64,000 nucleotides of DNA, from positions 48,961,034 through 49,025,033 of the forward strand of contig OX419762.1 in assembly GCA_948567375.1 (NCBI GenBank), read 5' to 3'. The translations under genes and the position numbers were made by a program. The notes under the pieces are model-generated. The model was not told the DNA's origin. It was given only the letters and a program-made list of their open reading frames with translations, and did not search any database. Source of the DNA: Lunularia cruciata (lineage: Eukaryota; Streptophyta; Marchantiopsida; Lunulariales; Lunulariaceae). Positions 45,609 through 55,365 of this stretch are shown piece by piece. The first letter of the stretch is position 1, and every line of letters starts with the position of its first letter.

Positions 45609-46623
45609 ATATCATCAGTTGCCGATCAGGGAGGAGGATAAGTCCAAGACAGCATTTTGGGCTATTGATCCTCACGGCAAGGATGTGTTATATCAGTGGA
45701 AGTTCTTACTATTTGGGTTAAAGAACGCTCCTGCTGAGTTCCAGAGGGTCATGGATAGGATCCTAGCTGGATTGGATTTTGCTCGGTGCTATCTTGATGA
45801 CATTTTGGTGTATAGCACTACTGTGGAGGAGCATGAGAGACAGTTGTTGGAGGTGTTTGAGAGGTTGAGATCTCATGGACTCAAACTACATCCTGGGAAG
45901 TGTAGGTTCTTCCATGAGCAGGTTGAGTATTTGGATCACACTATCTACCCCGAAGGACTTGGTGTTCAGCAGACCAAGGTGGAGGCTATTGCATGTATTC
46001 CTCGGCCTACGGATGTGAGCAGAGTGCGAGCATTCCTTGGGTTGGCGAACTTCTATCGCCGCTATGTTAGAGGATTTAGTGCCATTGCCAAGGCCTTGAC
46101 AAAGCTGACCAAGCTTACACAGGAGTGGTGTTGGGGAGATGAGCAGGAGAGAGCTTTTGTAGAGCTCAAGGAGAGGTTGACATCTGCTCCTATTTTGAGG
46201 AGACCAATCAGGGGACGACCATTTCAGGTTCACACTGATTGGAGTATGTTGGGGCTTGGAGCGGTGCTCACCCAGCATGATGATGAGGAGAAGGATTTTG
46301 TAGTGGCCTATGCTAGTCACTCCAACAATTCAGCGGAGGCAAAGTATAGTTCATATGAGGAAGAGTGCTTGGCAGCAATTTGGGCAGTAGCACATTTCCG
46401 ATGTTACCTATTTGGTAACCCCTTCACTCTCATCACTGATCATCAGTTGCTGAAGTGGTTGATGGAGTCCGACAAGCTTTCAAGGAAGCTTGCACGATGG
46501 GCTCTGATTTTACAGGAGTATGATTTCACGGTTGTTCACAGACCTGGAGTGGTGAACCGTGATGCAGATGGGTTGAGTAGAAACCCATGTCCCAGCCAGC
46601 AGGATCAGACCGGAGCACATTAG
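45609..46623 (+). pseudogene. MT-gypsy reverse transcriptase (C-terminal) and RNase H
   Basis: Open from the N3 border to TAG 46,621-46,623. RT: HQLPIREEDKSKTAF, LLFGLKNAPAEFQRVMDRIL, catalytic YLDDILVYS at about 45,789-45,815, ERLRSHGLKLHPGKC, and thumb FLGLANFYRRYVRGF. RNase H: VHTDWSMLGLGAVLTQ (first Asp), SSYEEECLAAIWAVAHFRCY (Glu), TLITDHQLLKWL (Asp), RDADGLSRNP (final Asp). All catalytic residues I can check are present. This stretch is the best preserved part of the element and places it in Ty3/gypsy. Confidence 0.93.
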
Positions 46624-47682
46624 CAAGGTGAGACAGATGAGGAGATAGTGCCAGGTTGGCATGCATCGGCCTTTTTGTGTATATTTGTAGAGGCTTTGAT
46701 GGTATCTCTCTCAGCGCATACAAGAGGAGTTATTGAGGTCATAGATCCAGAGAGTGAAGATATTGGTACAGTTCAGCAACACATTCATGATGATGTCTTA
46801 GTGATGGACTATCTTTGCATTGGTGTTGTGGGTGGCACAATTGGGGCCAAGGAGAGAGACCGTGTTCTTCAGCGAGCCAGACGGTTCAGATTGGAGGGTA
46901 GACACCTTTTGCGTGTATGAGAGGATGGTAGAGTGCGAGTAGTACCACTTCCATCACAGAGACCACAGTTGGTCCGTCATGCTCACAAGGAGCTAGGACA
47001 TTTTGGAGTAAAGCATACGTATAGCTTACTCCATAGTCATTATTGGTGGTGCGGTATGCAGACCAAGTTACAGCAGTTTTTTGCCAGATGTGTGGTTTGT
47101 GACCAAGTTAGAGCATCATTCAATGCTCCTATGCCACAGTTACACCCATTACTTATCATAGGATTGGGTTACCATTGGAGTTTGGACTTTGCCGGACCTT
47201 TACCGCTGACTGTGAGACATCATCGGTATGTTTTGGTGATGGTGGAGCACTTCTCCAAGTGGATTGAGTTGGTGGCATTTCCTGACAAGTCTAGTGAAGG
47301 GACAGCTTACTCATTTTTGGATCAAGTTCTTAGTCATTTTGGTGCACCAGTTGAGGTTTTGACTGATCAGGGTACAGAGTTCTTGGGGGAGTTTCAGGTC
47401 TTGTGTGACAAGGCTTTGATTGATCATCATACTACATCTCGAGATCACCCTGAGGCAGATGGCTTAGCAGAGAGAGTGGTTCAGATGGTGAAGAGAGGAT
47501 TGCGAAAGTATGGTTTGCAGAGAGGCCACTTGGGAGATTGGGATCTCCAGTTACCTTGGTTGGCCATGGGCTATCGGTTCAGCCAGCAAGCCTCCTTAGC
47601 ATCCTTCTCTCCATACTTTCTACTCTATGGACGAGATCCAGATTTACCTACAGCCATTCGTCAAGATGCTACCATGTTTTGA
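46624..47682 (+). pseudogene. MT-gypsy integrase core
   Basis: Same frame as RNase H, with TAG at 46,621 and TGA at 46,918 (CGA to TGA). N-terminal H-H-C-C zinc domain: RHAHKELGHFGVKHT ... CVVCDQV. The DDE core has Asp in WSLDFAGPLPL, Asp in LTDQGTEFLGEF, and Glu in HPEADGLAERVVQMVKRGL, all intact. The PYFLLYGRDP motif follows. It would insert the cDNA into host chromatin. The frame is lost near 47,680 and resumes in another frame toward the C-terminal module. Confidence 0.92.
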
Positions 47683-48232
47683 TGTAGTTTTGGACTTGGA
47701 TGACCCCAATGTATAAATGAGTGCATGTTCTCAACGGGCAGAGATCTTTCGGAGAGTGATGCCAATGGCCTTTGAGAACTTGGCAATTGCTCAGCATAGA
47801 GATACTTTACGCTATGCTACCATTTGAGGAGGAGGTTATAGACCCTCGATCCGTCAATTTCATCTAGGTGACTATGTATATCTACAGCAGATAGCACCGA
47901 CAACACTTGATATTTCTACAGGCCGCACTATCTTGAGAGTGCGTGAGGTTTTGCCATCTGGAGTCCTTGTGTTAGAAGGACGTGATGGTGTTGTTTGGAA
48001 GGATCATGTGTGCAATTGTGCGCCATGCAACCTTCCAAACATTGATGGTACTATGGACCCAAGCTTGGCACTTGTACGTGCAGGCTTGAGGTGTATGTTA
48101 TCTGGCTCTTCTGGTGGAGCTACTACTATGTTAGTGTGTGATAGCTGTTTGAGAGGATGGCATATGGCATGTATGACTCCTCCCCTCACGGTGGTTCCTC
48201 AAGGACAGTGGTTATGTCCTAGATGTACTTGA
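47683..48232 (+). pseudogene. MT-gypsy integrase C-terminus with PHD finger
   Basis: After two frame breaks (47,683 and a TGA at about 47,827) the frame ending at 48,230-48,232 reads a GPY/F-type module (FHLGDYVYLQQ..., TGRTILRVREVLPSGVLVLE), then WKDHVCNCAPCN, and then a PHD finger from 48,092 to 48,229. The PHD ligands are CMLS (second Cys replaced by Ser), then CDSC, GWHMAC, and finally QWLCPRC, with the typical PPLTVVPQG before the final pair. Copy 2 retains the Cys that is Ser here. PHD fingers read histone H3 tails; at this position the module would be expected to guide integration, as chromodomains do in chromoviruses (inference). Confidence 0.85.
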
Positions 48233-48390
48233 CCTATAGTTAGTTCATTCTTTATATGGTATAGATTGTAGACAGGCGACTAACAATGGGGCTCCATAGC
48301 ACCCGGCCTCTTGATCTTTGCCCATTAGAGGGTATACCATATACTTAGAGTAGATGGCTATCTGGAGTTAGAGGGACCTAACCGCCAACT

Positions 48391-48401
48391 AGGGGGGCGA
48401 T
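48391..48401 (+). promoter_or_regulatory. MT-gypsy polypurine tract
   Basis: AGGGGGGCGAT directly before TGTGGCAC; in copy 2 the same place reads AGGGGGAAGGGGGTGAT on the minus strand. The tract primes plus-strand cDNA and marks the 5' edge of the 3' LTR. Between the PHD stop and the tract is a ~160-bp conserved 3' UTR. Confidence 0.75.
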
Positions 48402-49064
48402 TGTGGCACTTTAGAGTCTATGTATGACTTATGTGTGAGTTATGCTTCTATAGTGTATGATGTTGATAGTGATGTATGTTGTGTAGCAATGTATATACGC
48501 ACGACAGTTGTCACGCCATTTGTAGTTCCGCATCTAGCTGCTCGGACACTAGAGTTCCAGTGATAGTAGTTAGAGTTATTTCAGCAGTTTCTCACAGACT
48601 ACTTTCTAACGATTAGATTTTGTGTTCAGGGTACTGACTTCACGGTAGGGCCCACCATCACTTTGCACCATTTGCACCATTGAGTGTGCCGTCAGCGAGA
48701 CCGTTAGGGTTTCAATGCTAGCTCAAGTCCAGGGGGTATAGTTTTGATGTGAGCTCCAGAGAGCTCACTTCTCTGATGTTGAGCCTTCGAGTTCCTGGCT
48801 ATGGTGGACAGAGGCCGGCAAGCGTCACTTGGATTCTCTATGCTTTAGTGGGTGTGGCTTGACTGTAATCAATGCCCAGTTGTTGGCAGTTTATAGAGTG
48901 ACAGATCAAGTACTGATCTGAGTTGAGTTGAGTTGAGAGTGGTAAGCAATCTGATTATTGTGGCACTTTAGAGTCTATGTATGACTTATGTGTGAGTTGT
49001 GCTTCTATAGTGTATGATGTTGACAACGATGTATGTTGTGTAGCAATGTATATACGCACAACAG
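48402..49064 (+). repeat. 3' terminal L-M-L block of MT-gypsy copy 1
   Basis: L1 48,402-48,506 (105 bp, TGTGGCACTTTAG...CGCACGACA), M 48,507-48,958 (452 bp, equals 19,250-19,700), L2 48,959-49,064 (106 bp, about five differences from L1, ends CGCACAACA). The start after the purine tract and the TG/CA ends fit an LTR of either L alone or the whole L-M-L. Confidence 0.75.
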
Positions 49065-49312
49065 TCTTCTCATTCTATTGAAACCTTCTTTCGCACCTAA
49101 AGACTCTAGTTTTAGTTAATGTTTTTGTGAAAGGTTCAATTTTCTAGTGCATATGGTATGTAGTTTTAGGGTTTAACATAAAATAAAATTTTGTTATCCA
49201 AACTTAAAACTTATTGCAGATCTACAACTTCACATCTTTCATTTGAGACCTTTCTTGGTGAATTGACAAAAGAATCAAAGTGGAGTTGATTGTAATAAAA
49301 ATAACTTTGCAT
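49065..49312 (+). repeat. Right flank of MT-gypsy copy 1, repeat of the left flank
   Basis: Matches 19,005-19,245 (TTCTATTGAA.CCTTCT ... GAGTTGATTGTAATA) with many substitutions. It is non-coding. See 18,805-19,249. Confidence 0.6.
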
Positions 49313-50996
49313 ATTAGTATTATAAGGATAAGATAATTGATGATTTGATTAGTGGTAAATAACACAAAGGGGAATGAATAGTGCTTAAAAGAATGACAAT
49401 GCAATGCCATAAGACAAGAAATTTGTAGTGTGGAAATTGAGCTTCTGTAAGGTAACATCCTCCACAGGATAGTCTACGTAGGATCAGCAGGTGCAATAGT
49501 GCATGATTCTTACGATCACATCAAAAAGAACAAGAAAAAATATAACCACATGGAAGTTCTTGAGATCAATGAGTAGGAAGCTTTGATGCTTGCCACAATG
49601 AACAAGATAGATTTGGTGATTTTGATTACACAAGACCCTATAGAGGTACAGAAGGGAAAGTAAAAAGTAGTGTCCATTACAAAAATCAATATGGTATGTA
49701 GTTGTGTATGTTTGAACATTGAATTATTTTGATTACTAATTTAGCAAACAAGAGGGACTTAGCAATGACATTAGTGACTTACTAGTGAGATCAAGGATTT
49801 AGTGACTATATTAGGAAGTTGAGATTAGAATGGATTGCAATGGAGGGGGAGTGCTCTTATATTTTGGTGATGATATGATTTCAAGTTCTAGTGTTTCTTT
49901 GAGTTGACTGAAGGACCTAGTATTGGATCCACTTTTGTAGATTAAATCAGAGTGGCAATTAGGATAGTGAGAAGAATGTTGTTTGCAATGGGAGTTGAAA
50001 CTGAATATGGAATATATTTTGGGAGAGAGAGATCTCTTTGGGTCATATATAAGCCCTGATTACATCTCCTATATATCCTTTCTTTTACTTTCTCCATATT
50101 TGGTTCTTTCCTCTTCTTCTTTTTTTGCAAGTTTTGCTCTATATGAATTTTTTTACTATATGTTTCTTCTAGACTCTCGTATGGAGGCATACTTGTAGTA
50201 GTTGATGCTTCCCTTTGCTCTTTGGCATGGGACTTAGAAGGAATAACATAGGAAATACTCTTCACCTAATACTCCACACTCCTTACATATAATTAGGAGT
50301 AGATCTAATCATTGATTTGGTTTTTCAATAATCACTCACAATGGCTCAAGTTCATCTTAATGGAATCCCTTCTATCTTTGTCATATCATTTTCTCTCCCC
50401 AAGAGAGGAACCTACATGGCTTGATTCTCCTATGGAAGATCTCCTTTTTTTTCATACCCATTCTGTATCTCCTTATTATGGCTCTTCTTTCTACTCTACA
50501 ACTCCAACACCACTGCCGGATTAGACTCTTCACTCCATGCCCTTACCATGCCTATACTCCTAGCCTAATACCAAGGGAGATCTATATGTCTACAAATGAG
50601 TGCACATGCTACTTCTCCTCCTACTCTAAGATCCTCTTTGTACTATTGTCCTCTCCCATCCATACCATACTTGATTCATACTCATGGTTATATTCTCTTG
50701 ACCTATGTAGATATTCCTACTAGATTTACCTAGACCATGTTGTATATAAGGATCCTTATACCTTTACATAACCTAGTGGGCTCCACATTATACTTATTGT
50801 TATGAGCTATTTTGGTATTTGACCAAGAGAGAGATATCTCTACTTGGACCTTATTAGCTCTGTTCACACAATGGACTTTACTCCTTCTAGCCCACAGTGT
50901 GTCTTGATCTCTAGACCACATGGTGCATCAAGACATTGAGAAATTACATCTAGGATTCATATGTTTTTAAGAGGAGTTTGGCTAACCATATAGGAC
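49313..50996. other. Intergenic, no gene seen
   Basis: AT-rich to mid-composition sequence. A Lys/Glu-rich minus-strand frame at 50,265-49,942 has no recognisable domain. No element borders were identified before the LTR at 50,997. Confidence 0.5.
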
Positions 50997-51036
50997 TGTA
51001 ACATTCATTTGTGCATGTGTGTGGTATTATGATATT

Positions 51037-51154
51037 GTGAAAAAAGGCGACCGCGTAGGAAAAATGAAGGATGGGAAGACCCCATCAAGCCGTACAAGGG
51101 AGAGACCAAAAAGGTAACATGGGGCTAAGCCCCAATAGAGATATTTAGCTTATA
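51037..51154. mobile_element. 118-bp insertion in LTR-1d with 11-bp flanking duplication
   Basis: Absent from the other three LTR copies. ATTATGATATT occurs at 51,026-51,036 and again at 51,155-51,165. The insert contains the palindrome GGGGCTAAGCCCC (51,121-51,133) and no reading frame. The class is unknown; it could be a small SINE-like or MITE-like element, or filler DNA. Confidence 0.55.
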
Positions 51155-51530
51155 ATTATGATATTTAGCTTAGTATTACAAATACTTGAGAGATATTATA
51201 TATATATAGAGATAAAATATGGTTCTACATTAGTCATAATTAGCTAAAGTTGGTCATAGCTAAGATATTTGGGACCTTACTTTAGAGGAAGTGGAAAAGA
51301 TAAGCACCACTATTTTGGATTCTAGTGTGTTGACTTCGTATTATTCCTAGGTGTTTGGCTTTGAGGAAAGAGTTGAGAATTCTTGGGCCCGCAAGCCTTT
51401 TTGTTTTGGATTCTTCTATAGTCCAAGGATAGCCCATGTGAAGGAATCCTTGACTTAGTGGTTGGGTCAAGATAAGATCACATGCTTAGTGGAATATGCA
51501 CATGTGGATGGATATTCCTTTATATTTTTT

Positions 51531-51575
51531 GACTTGACTTGACTTGACTTGACTTGACTTGACTTGACTTGACTT
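51531..51575 (+). repeat. (GACTT)9 microsatellite
   Basis: Nine uninterrupted GACTT units. The other LTR-1 copies have only about two or three at this place, so it expanded in this copy. Confidence 0.95.
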
Positions 51576-51637
51576 TTAGCTTAGTAACTTAAGTTACTCC
51601 AGTAATTAGTAACTTTGGTGCATAACTATTTCACAAG

Positions 51638-51646
51638 TATATAAAC
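51638..51646 (+). promoter_or_regulatory. TATA box of LTR-1
   Basis: TATATAAAC is conserved at the same place in copies a (4,894-4,902) and b (7,539-7,531, minus strand), ~210 bp before the LTR end, so it is the probable core promoter of the element. Confidence 0.6.
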
Positions 51647-51853
51647 TAGGGGTGAGGAGGTACTCATCATCCTTTCATTTGTAATTATCTCTCTCTCATT
51701 GAGTTCTCTAGTGAGCAATGTCTTGAGTCTTGGAGTGTTAGCCTTGGAGTAGTATGATGGAGTTGGGGTTCTTTGCCTTCTTAGTCCATGGTGCGCTACC
51801 ATAATAGCCATCAAAGGTTCATCCTGAGTGAGAGATAGGTCGGCTCACATTTT

Positions 51854-51871
51854 TGGTTCCGTTGTCGGGAC
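51854..51871 (+). promoter_or_regulatory. Primer-binding site of the LTR-1 element (tRNA-Asp type, degenerate)
   Basis: TGGTTCCGTTGTCGGGAC begins four bases after the LTR. It matches the well-known TGGCGCCGTTGCCGGGGA site complementary to tRNA-Asp, except for a few changes. Confidence 0.7.
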
Positions 51872-53385
51872 CTCTCTAGAAGGCAAGATAATGTTCTACG
51901 TACAATTCTTTATTAGACAAAAGGAGGCTATGAGAGTTCACTTGGAGAGAAATTTAGAGGAGGAGAGGGCTGCACTTATGTTAGAGAACCTGGACCCTAT
52001 AGTTCATTATGTTGTCTTTGAGATGATTTTATACATCTGGTACACATGAGAGGATTTGGAGAGATTGTGTGAGGTGGATTGCAGATTTTGGAGATTAAGG
52101 TGATTTTGGATAAAATCTCAAGTTTGAGATCTGGACTTGAAAATTCTACACATGATAGTGTGGGTTATCTTTAGTTATCACACTTGAAATTATTGTGAGA
52201 GCTACTATGCACACCGGGCTAGAAATTTTGAAAGTTGATAAGGTAAACTGCTCCGGCAATTGCATGCTCTCTGGAAAATTGTAAAAAGTCTGCCATTTCT
52301 TCATTTTTTAGTGGCTTGTGCTTAAAATTTTGAAGGAAATTCAGTGCATTTTATTCTACCTATTGACTCAAAAATTAGAAAGAGATAGTTCTTGCACAAG
52401 GAGTTATGAGTTTTTAAAGTGAGGGAGGTGGTTTTCAAACCAAATCTGAAATATGTGTGCTAAATAGAAAAGTGTCTAGGCCAAATGGTTTGATTGAAAG
52501 ATTTGAAATTTTGCAAGGAGGGATACCTAGAGTTGTGATCATAAGTGAAAAATTTCAGAGGACTATGGCTTACCAATTGAGAGATTTGAGTGACATTGTG
52601 AGGAAATGTTAATTCTGTAGAGTTGAGATCTCATGTATGAGGAGTTTGAGAGCAACAAAAAACATGTTTGAGTGTTTAGATTCATCTTGGGAACATGGAG
52701 GATCATCAATAGTGGAAATTGAGACTATGGAAGGTTCTCCAAGGGTTTGAGGTGATTGTAGGAGTGGATTTGAGGAAAAGAGAGTTTACAATAAAATTTG
52801 AAGAGAGTGTTGAGAGGATCCAAAAACCTACACCACTTGGAGGAAAGAGTGAGTCTAAGTGCTTTCTATATAAAGAGAAGGGACATAAGGCAAGTTCATG
52901 TCCATTGACCTTTGAGAGCAAGATATTGAGGGAAAGGAGAGGCTTACTTGACTTGGGTTTGCATTTTGGACCTTCTTCACCAAGATTAGGAGGGAGAAGA
53001 CCAAGGAGTTGTGTGAGGTTTATGGAGTGGAAGGACTTCCGAGAGGACATGAGTGTAGTGGAGTAAAAGCACTTTTGGATACTTTGGTGAAGGATCTTGG
53101 AGAGAGTCTTAGTATAGCTACAGAAATACTACCACCTTCATTAGCTAGCTCTCAAGATTAGTGATGGAGATAATCTTTCAACTTATGGATAAACTATCCA
53201 TGAGGGTTTGATTAATATGCACTCTAGGATTTGATGTTTCTATAGAAATCTTGGAGTAACTTGAAAATTTTGTGTTCCCTAGGGTGGATTACTCTCAAAT
53301 GGTGTTATTCATGTACATACTCTATTAGGTATAGAGTGAGAGAAAAGAAAAGAGAAAAAGAAAAATTGAGAGAAACAAAAGATAG

Positions 53386-54906
53386 TGAGGGGTTAAGATA
53401 GGGAAAATTCCGGTTTTCTTTGGCAAGGATGGAGAAGATGTGGAGGCCTTTGTGAGAGACTTAAAGAAAGCTTGCATAAGAAACAATGAGAGGAAGAAGA
53501 ATGAGTGGGCCTCATTATTGCTTGATTTCTTTGAGGATGCAGCACTTACATGGTATGAGTCAAAATACCAAAAGAGAGAGAGGAGAGATGGGCAAGAAGA
53601 GTCTTGGGAGAGTTTGACTACAACACTCATTGAGAACTTCCTTCCTGATGAGAGTTATGAGAGATTGATCACTGAAGCTACCTTTCTCAAGCAAGGAGAT
53701 GGAGAGAAAGTGAGAGTCTATATGGAAAGAGTGGAAAAGTTTGAGTCTAGATTTTGCATAGTGTTGAGGAAGGGTGTGGATGATGTGGAGACTACTATGA
53801 TTGGCATAGGAGCCATGCTCACCAAGAATTTTTTGGGAGGATTGAGACCACAAATTAGAAGCAAGGTGAGATATGAGAAACTTTCTTCCAAGGTTGAAGC
53901 TATCAAGATTACAATTCGTATGGAGGAAAGTTTGGAAGGAGATGAGAGTGATTTGGTGGTGAAGGAGATTGTGCATCCTCCTCTAGGCTACAAGTCTGGT
54001 AGAACTTCTGATACTTTGGTGGCAAGGGTTACATCACAAGTAGTAGTTGCTTCTGTTCTTGCACCTCTACCAAAAGATCCACTTCAAACCATCACAGAAC
54101 AACTTGTAGATCTCAAGATCAATGTGGTGCAACTATAGGAGAAGAGAGAGGTGTATCAGAATGTAGGGAGAGGGCCTAGGAGTTATGGAAACTATCCATA
54201 TAGAGGAGGCCAACCAGCCAACAATTTCAATGATAGAAATTGTTTTGGTTGTGGAGGAAGAGGTCGTATCCAAAGGAATTGCCCAAATTCCACTTACCAT
54301 GGAGGAAAGGATTATGAGGGAGCCAATAGAGGGAAAGAGGGAGGTAGTGAAACACAAGTGGCTCCTAATCCAAACAAAGATAAGGGCATAGAATCTATAG
54401 ATGTGGTTGAGAGCAAGTATGAGAAGGGAGAGTGCTCAAACTCCAAGAGTCTTAATTTGGAGCTTTTGGCACAAGAGAAGAAGAGAGTTGGTTTTGTAGA
54501 GGATGTGCACTCTTCTCAAGGATTTACTTCTAGAAAAGATACTCCTATGTCTACTAGGAGCACTTGCATCTCAACACCATCAACAACAAAGACTCCAAGA
54601 AAGAAGTCGGGGATAGAGGACTTCTTGATATCAAAGCAACAATGGAACTACATTGTGTTGGAGGGTGTTGGTAATCACAAGGCTAACATCACAGTGGGCC
54701 AACTGATCGCTTTGAATCCTGCATTGATAAAGGAACTTAGAGGTGGTTTGAGTTCTACAAGAAACAAGAAGAAGAAGAAAGTAAAAACTCCAATATCAAT
54801 GGGGGTGATAGATGCCAAGCCAACACCATGGGAAGCTTGTAAATATACCTCCAAGATTGATGTGAGAATGAATAGTCACAACATCAAGGACTGCACAACT
54901 CAATAG
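53386..54906 (+). pseudogene. Gag of the LTR-1 element (one in-frame stop)
   Basis: One frame from about 53,386 to TAG 54,904-54,906, with TAG at 54,136 (CAG to TAG). The capsid core starts IPVFFGKDGEDVEAFVRDLK and continues ASLLLDFFEDAALTWYES, ESWESLTTTLIENFLPDE, and VRVYMERVEKFESRF, the classic plant gag pattern. A zinc knuckle at 54,241-54,282, CFGCGGRGRIQRNC, has Arg where His is expected, so it is damaged. The C-terminal 200 residues are charged and Ser/Thr-rich and include KKSGIEDFLISKQQWNYIVL, likely the spacer before protease. No ATG lies near the beginning, so the true start is unknown. Confidence 0.85.
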
Positions 54907-55020
54907 TCCCACGATTAGTCCTACCCTAAAGGACAAGTCCTTTCCAAGGTACTCTGTTGTAGTTGTGCAATTAATTTATTAAAGAGACTCAAAAGATGAT
55001 CGCTAAACAACATGTCTCCG

Positions 55021-55178
55021 TGGGTTCATCCGACTTTGGAAGGGAATGTGGAATGCATGTGGGTTCATCCGACTTTGGAAGGGAATGTGGAATGCATGTG
55101 GGTTCGTTTCGGTGGATGTGGATTCATTTCGCTCTTTCACCCATCCGCCGAAAGAAATCCACAGGCATTCCACATTCC
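55021..55178 (+). repeat. 39-bp direct repeats and fold-back upstream of SRR1 gene
   Basis: Two identical 39-bp units start at 55,021 and 55,060 (TGGGTTCATCCGACTTTGGA...). GGAATGTGGAATGCATGTGG at 55,082-55,101 is repeated inverted, 19 of 20, at 55,159-55,178; an inner pair around TTTCGGTGGATG (55,107) and CATCCGCCGAAA (55,142) also matches inverted. The block could form a ~100-nt hairpin and lies ~190 bp before the ATG. Confidence 0.85.
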
Positions 55179-55365
55179 ATTCGCAAGTTAAATGCTTTCC
55201 CGGAGGCGAGGAGCGCGGGTGAGTGCAGTCGTCCGTCACTACCCGAGGTGTTCACGAGCGCAAGAGCACGACGTCCAGCCACTGTGTGCGGTGATAAAGA
55301 TTTGATCGAGGGATTTTCGCAGCAATAAACGACGGATCGGAAATATGCAGAGGAAATAGAGAAGA

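Larger units (their letters stand above)
19250..49064 (+). mobile_element. MT-gypsy copy 1: Ty3/gypsy element with methyltransferase and PHD domains, three later insertions inside
   Basis: Order: 5' terminal block M, leader, gag with two zinc knuckles, protease, cytosine-methyltransferase-like domain, reverse transcriptase/RNase H, integrase, PHD finger, polypurine tract, and 3' block L-M-L. The RT-RH-IN order marks it as Ty3/gypsy. Nested inside are FG (19,865-32,154), N2 (34,576-38,352) and N3 (41,830-45,608). Subtracting these and their duplications leaves about 10 kb. The gag and RT reading frames continue exactly across the N2 and N3 insertion sites. Flanks GTCTA (19,245-19,249) and GTCTT (49,065-49,069) may be a degenerate target duplication. 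Premature stops are mostly TAG or TGA explicable by C-to-T changes. Border confidence is lower at the 5' side. Confidence 0.85.
50997..51849 (+). mobile_element. LTR-1, copy d: 5' LTR of a truncated gypsy-like element
   Basis: Starts TGTAACATTC and ends GGCTCACA, followed by a primer-binding site, so here the LTR is attached to its internal region. It carries TATATAAAC at 51,638-51,646, a 118-bp insertion (51,037-51,154) and an expanded GACTT microsatellite. It is the reference for the solo LTRs at 729-6,009, 7,330-8,018 and 9,172-9,867. Confidence 0.88.
51850..54960 (+). mobile_element. Internal region of LTR-1d element, 5' half only
   Basis: Primer site, a ~1.5-kb leader without a long frame (51,872-53,385) and gag (53,386-54,906). 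Protease, RT, RNase H, integrase and the 3' LTR are absent, and the sequence changes to SRR1 upstream DNA near 54,960-55,020. The element was therefore truncated by deletion after insertion. Within the leader 52,719-53,066 a frame includes CFLYKEKGHKASSCPLTFES, a zinc-knuckle-like CX3(K)X3HX4C pattern, perhaps from a degraded gag. Confidence 0.75.

Noticed and set aside
53325-53976. Minus-strand frames opposite the LTR-1 gag
   Set aside because: They are antisense to a clear gag domain and have no features of their own.
55003-55239. Short frames running through the 39-bp repeats near the SRR1 gene as extra small genes
   Set aside because: Their length comes from the repeat; there is no domain, and they lie in the gene's upstream region.
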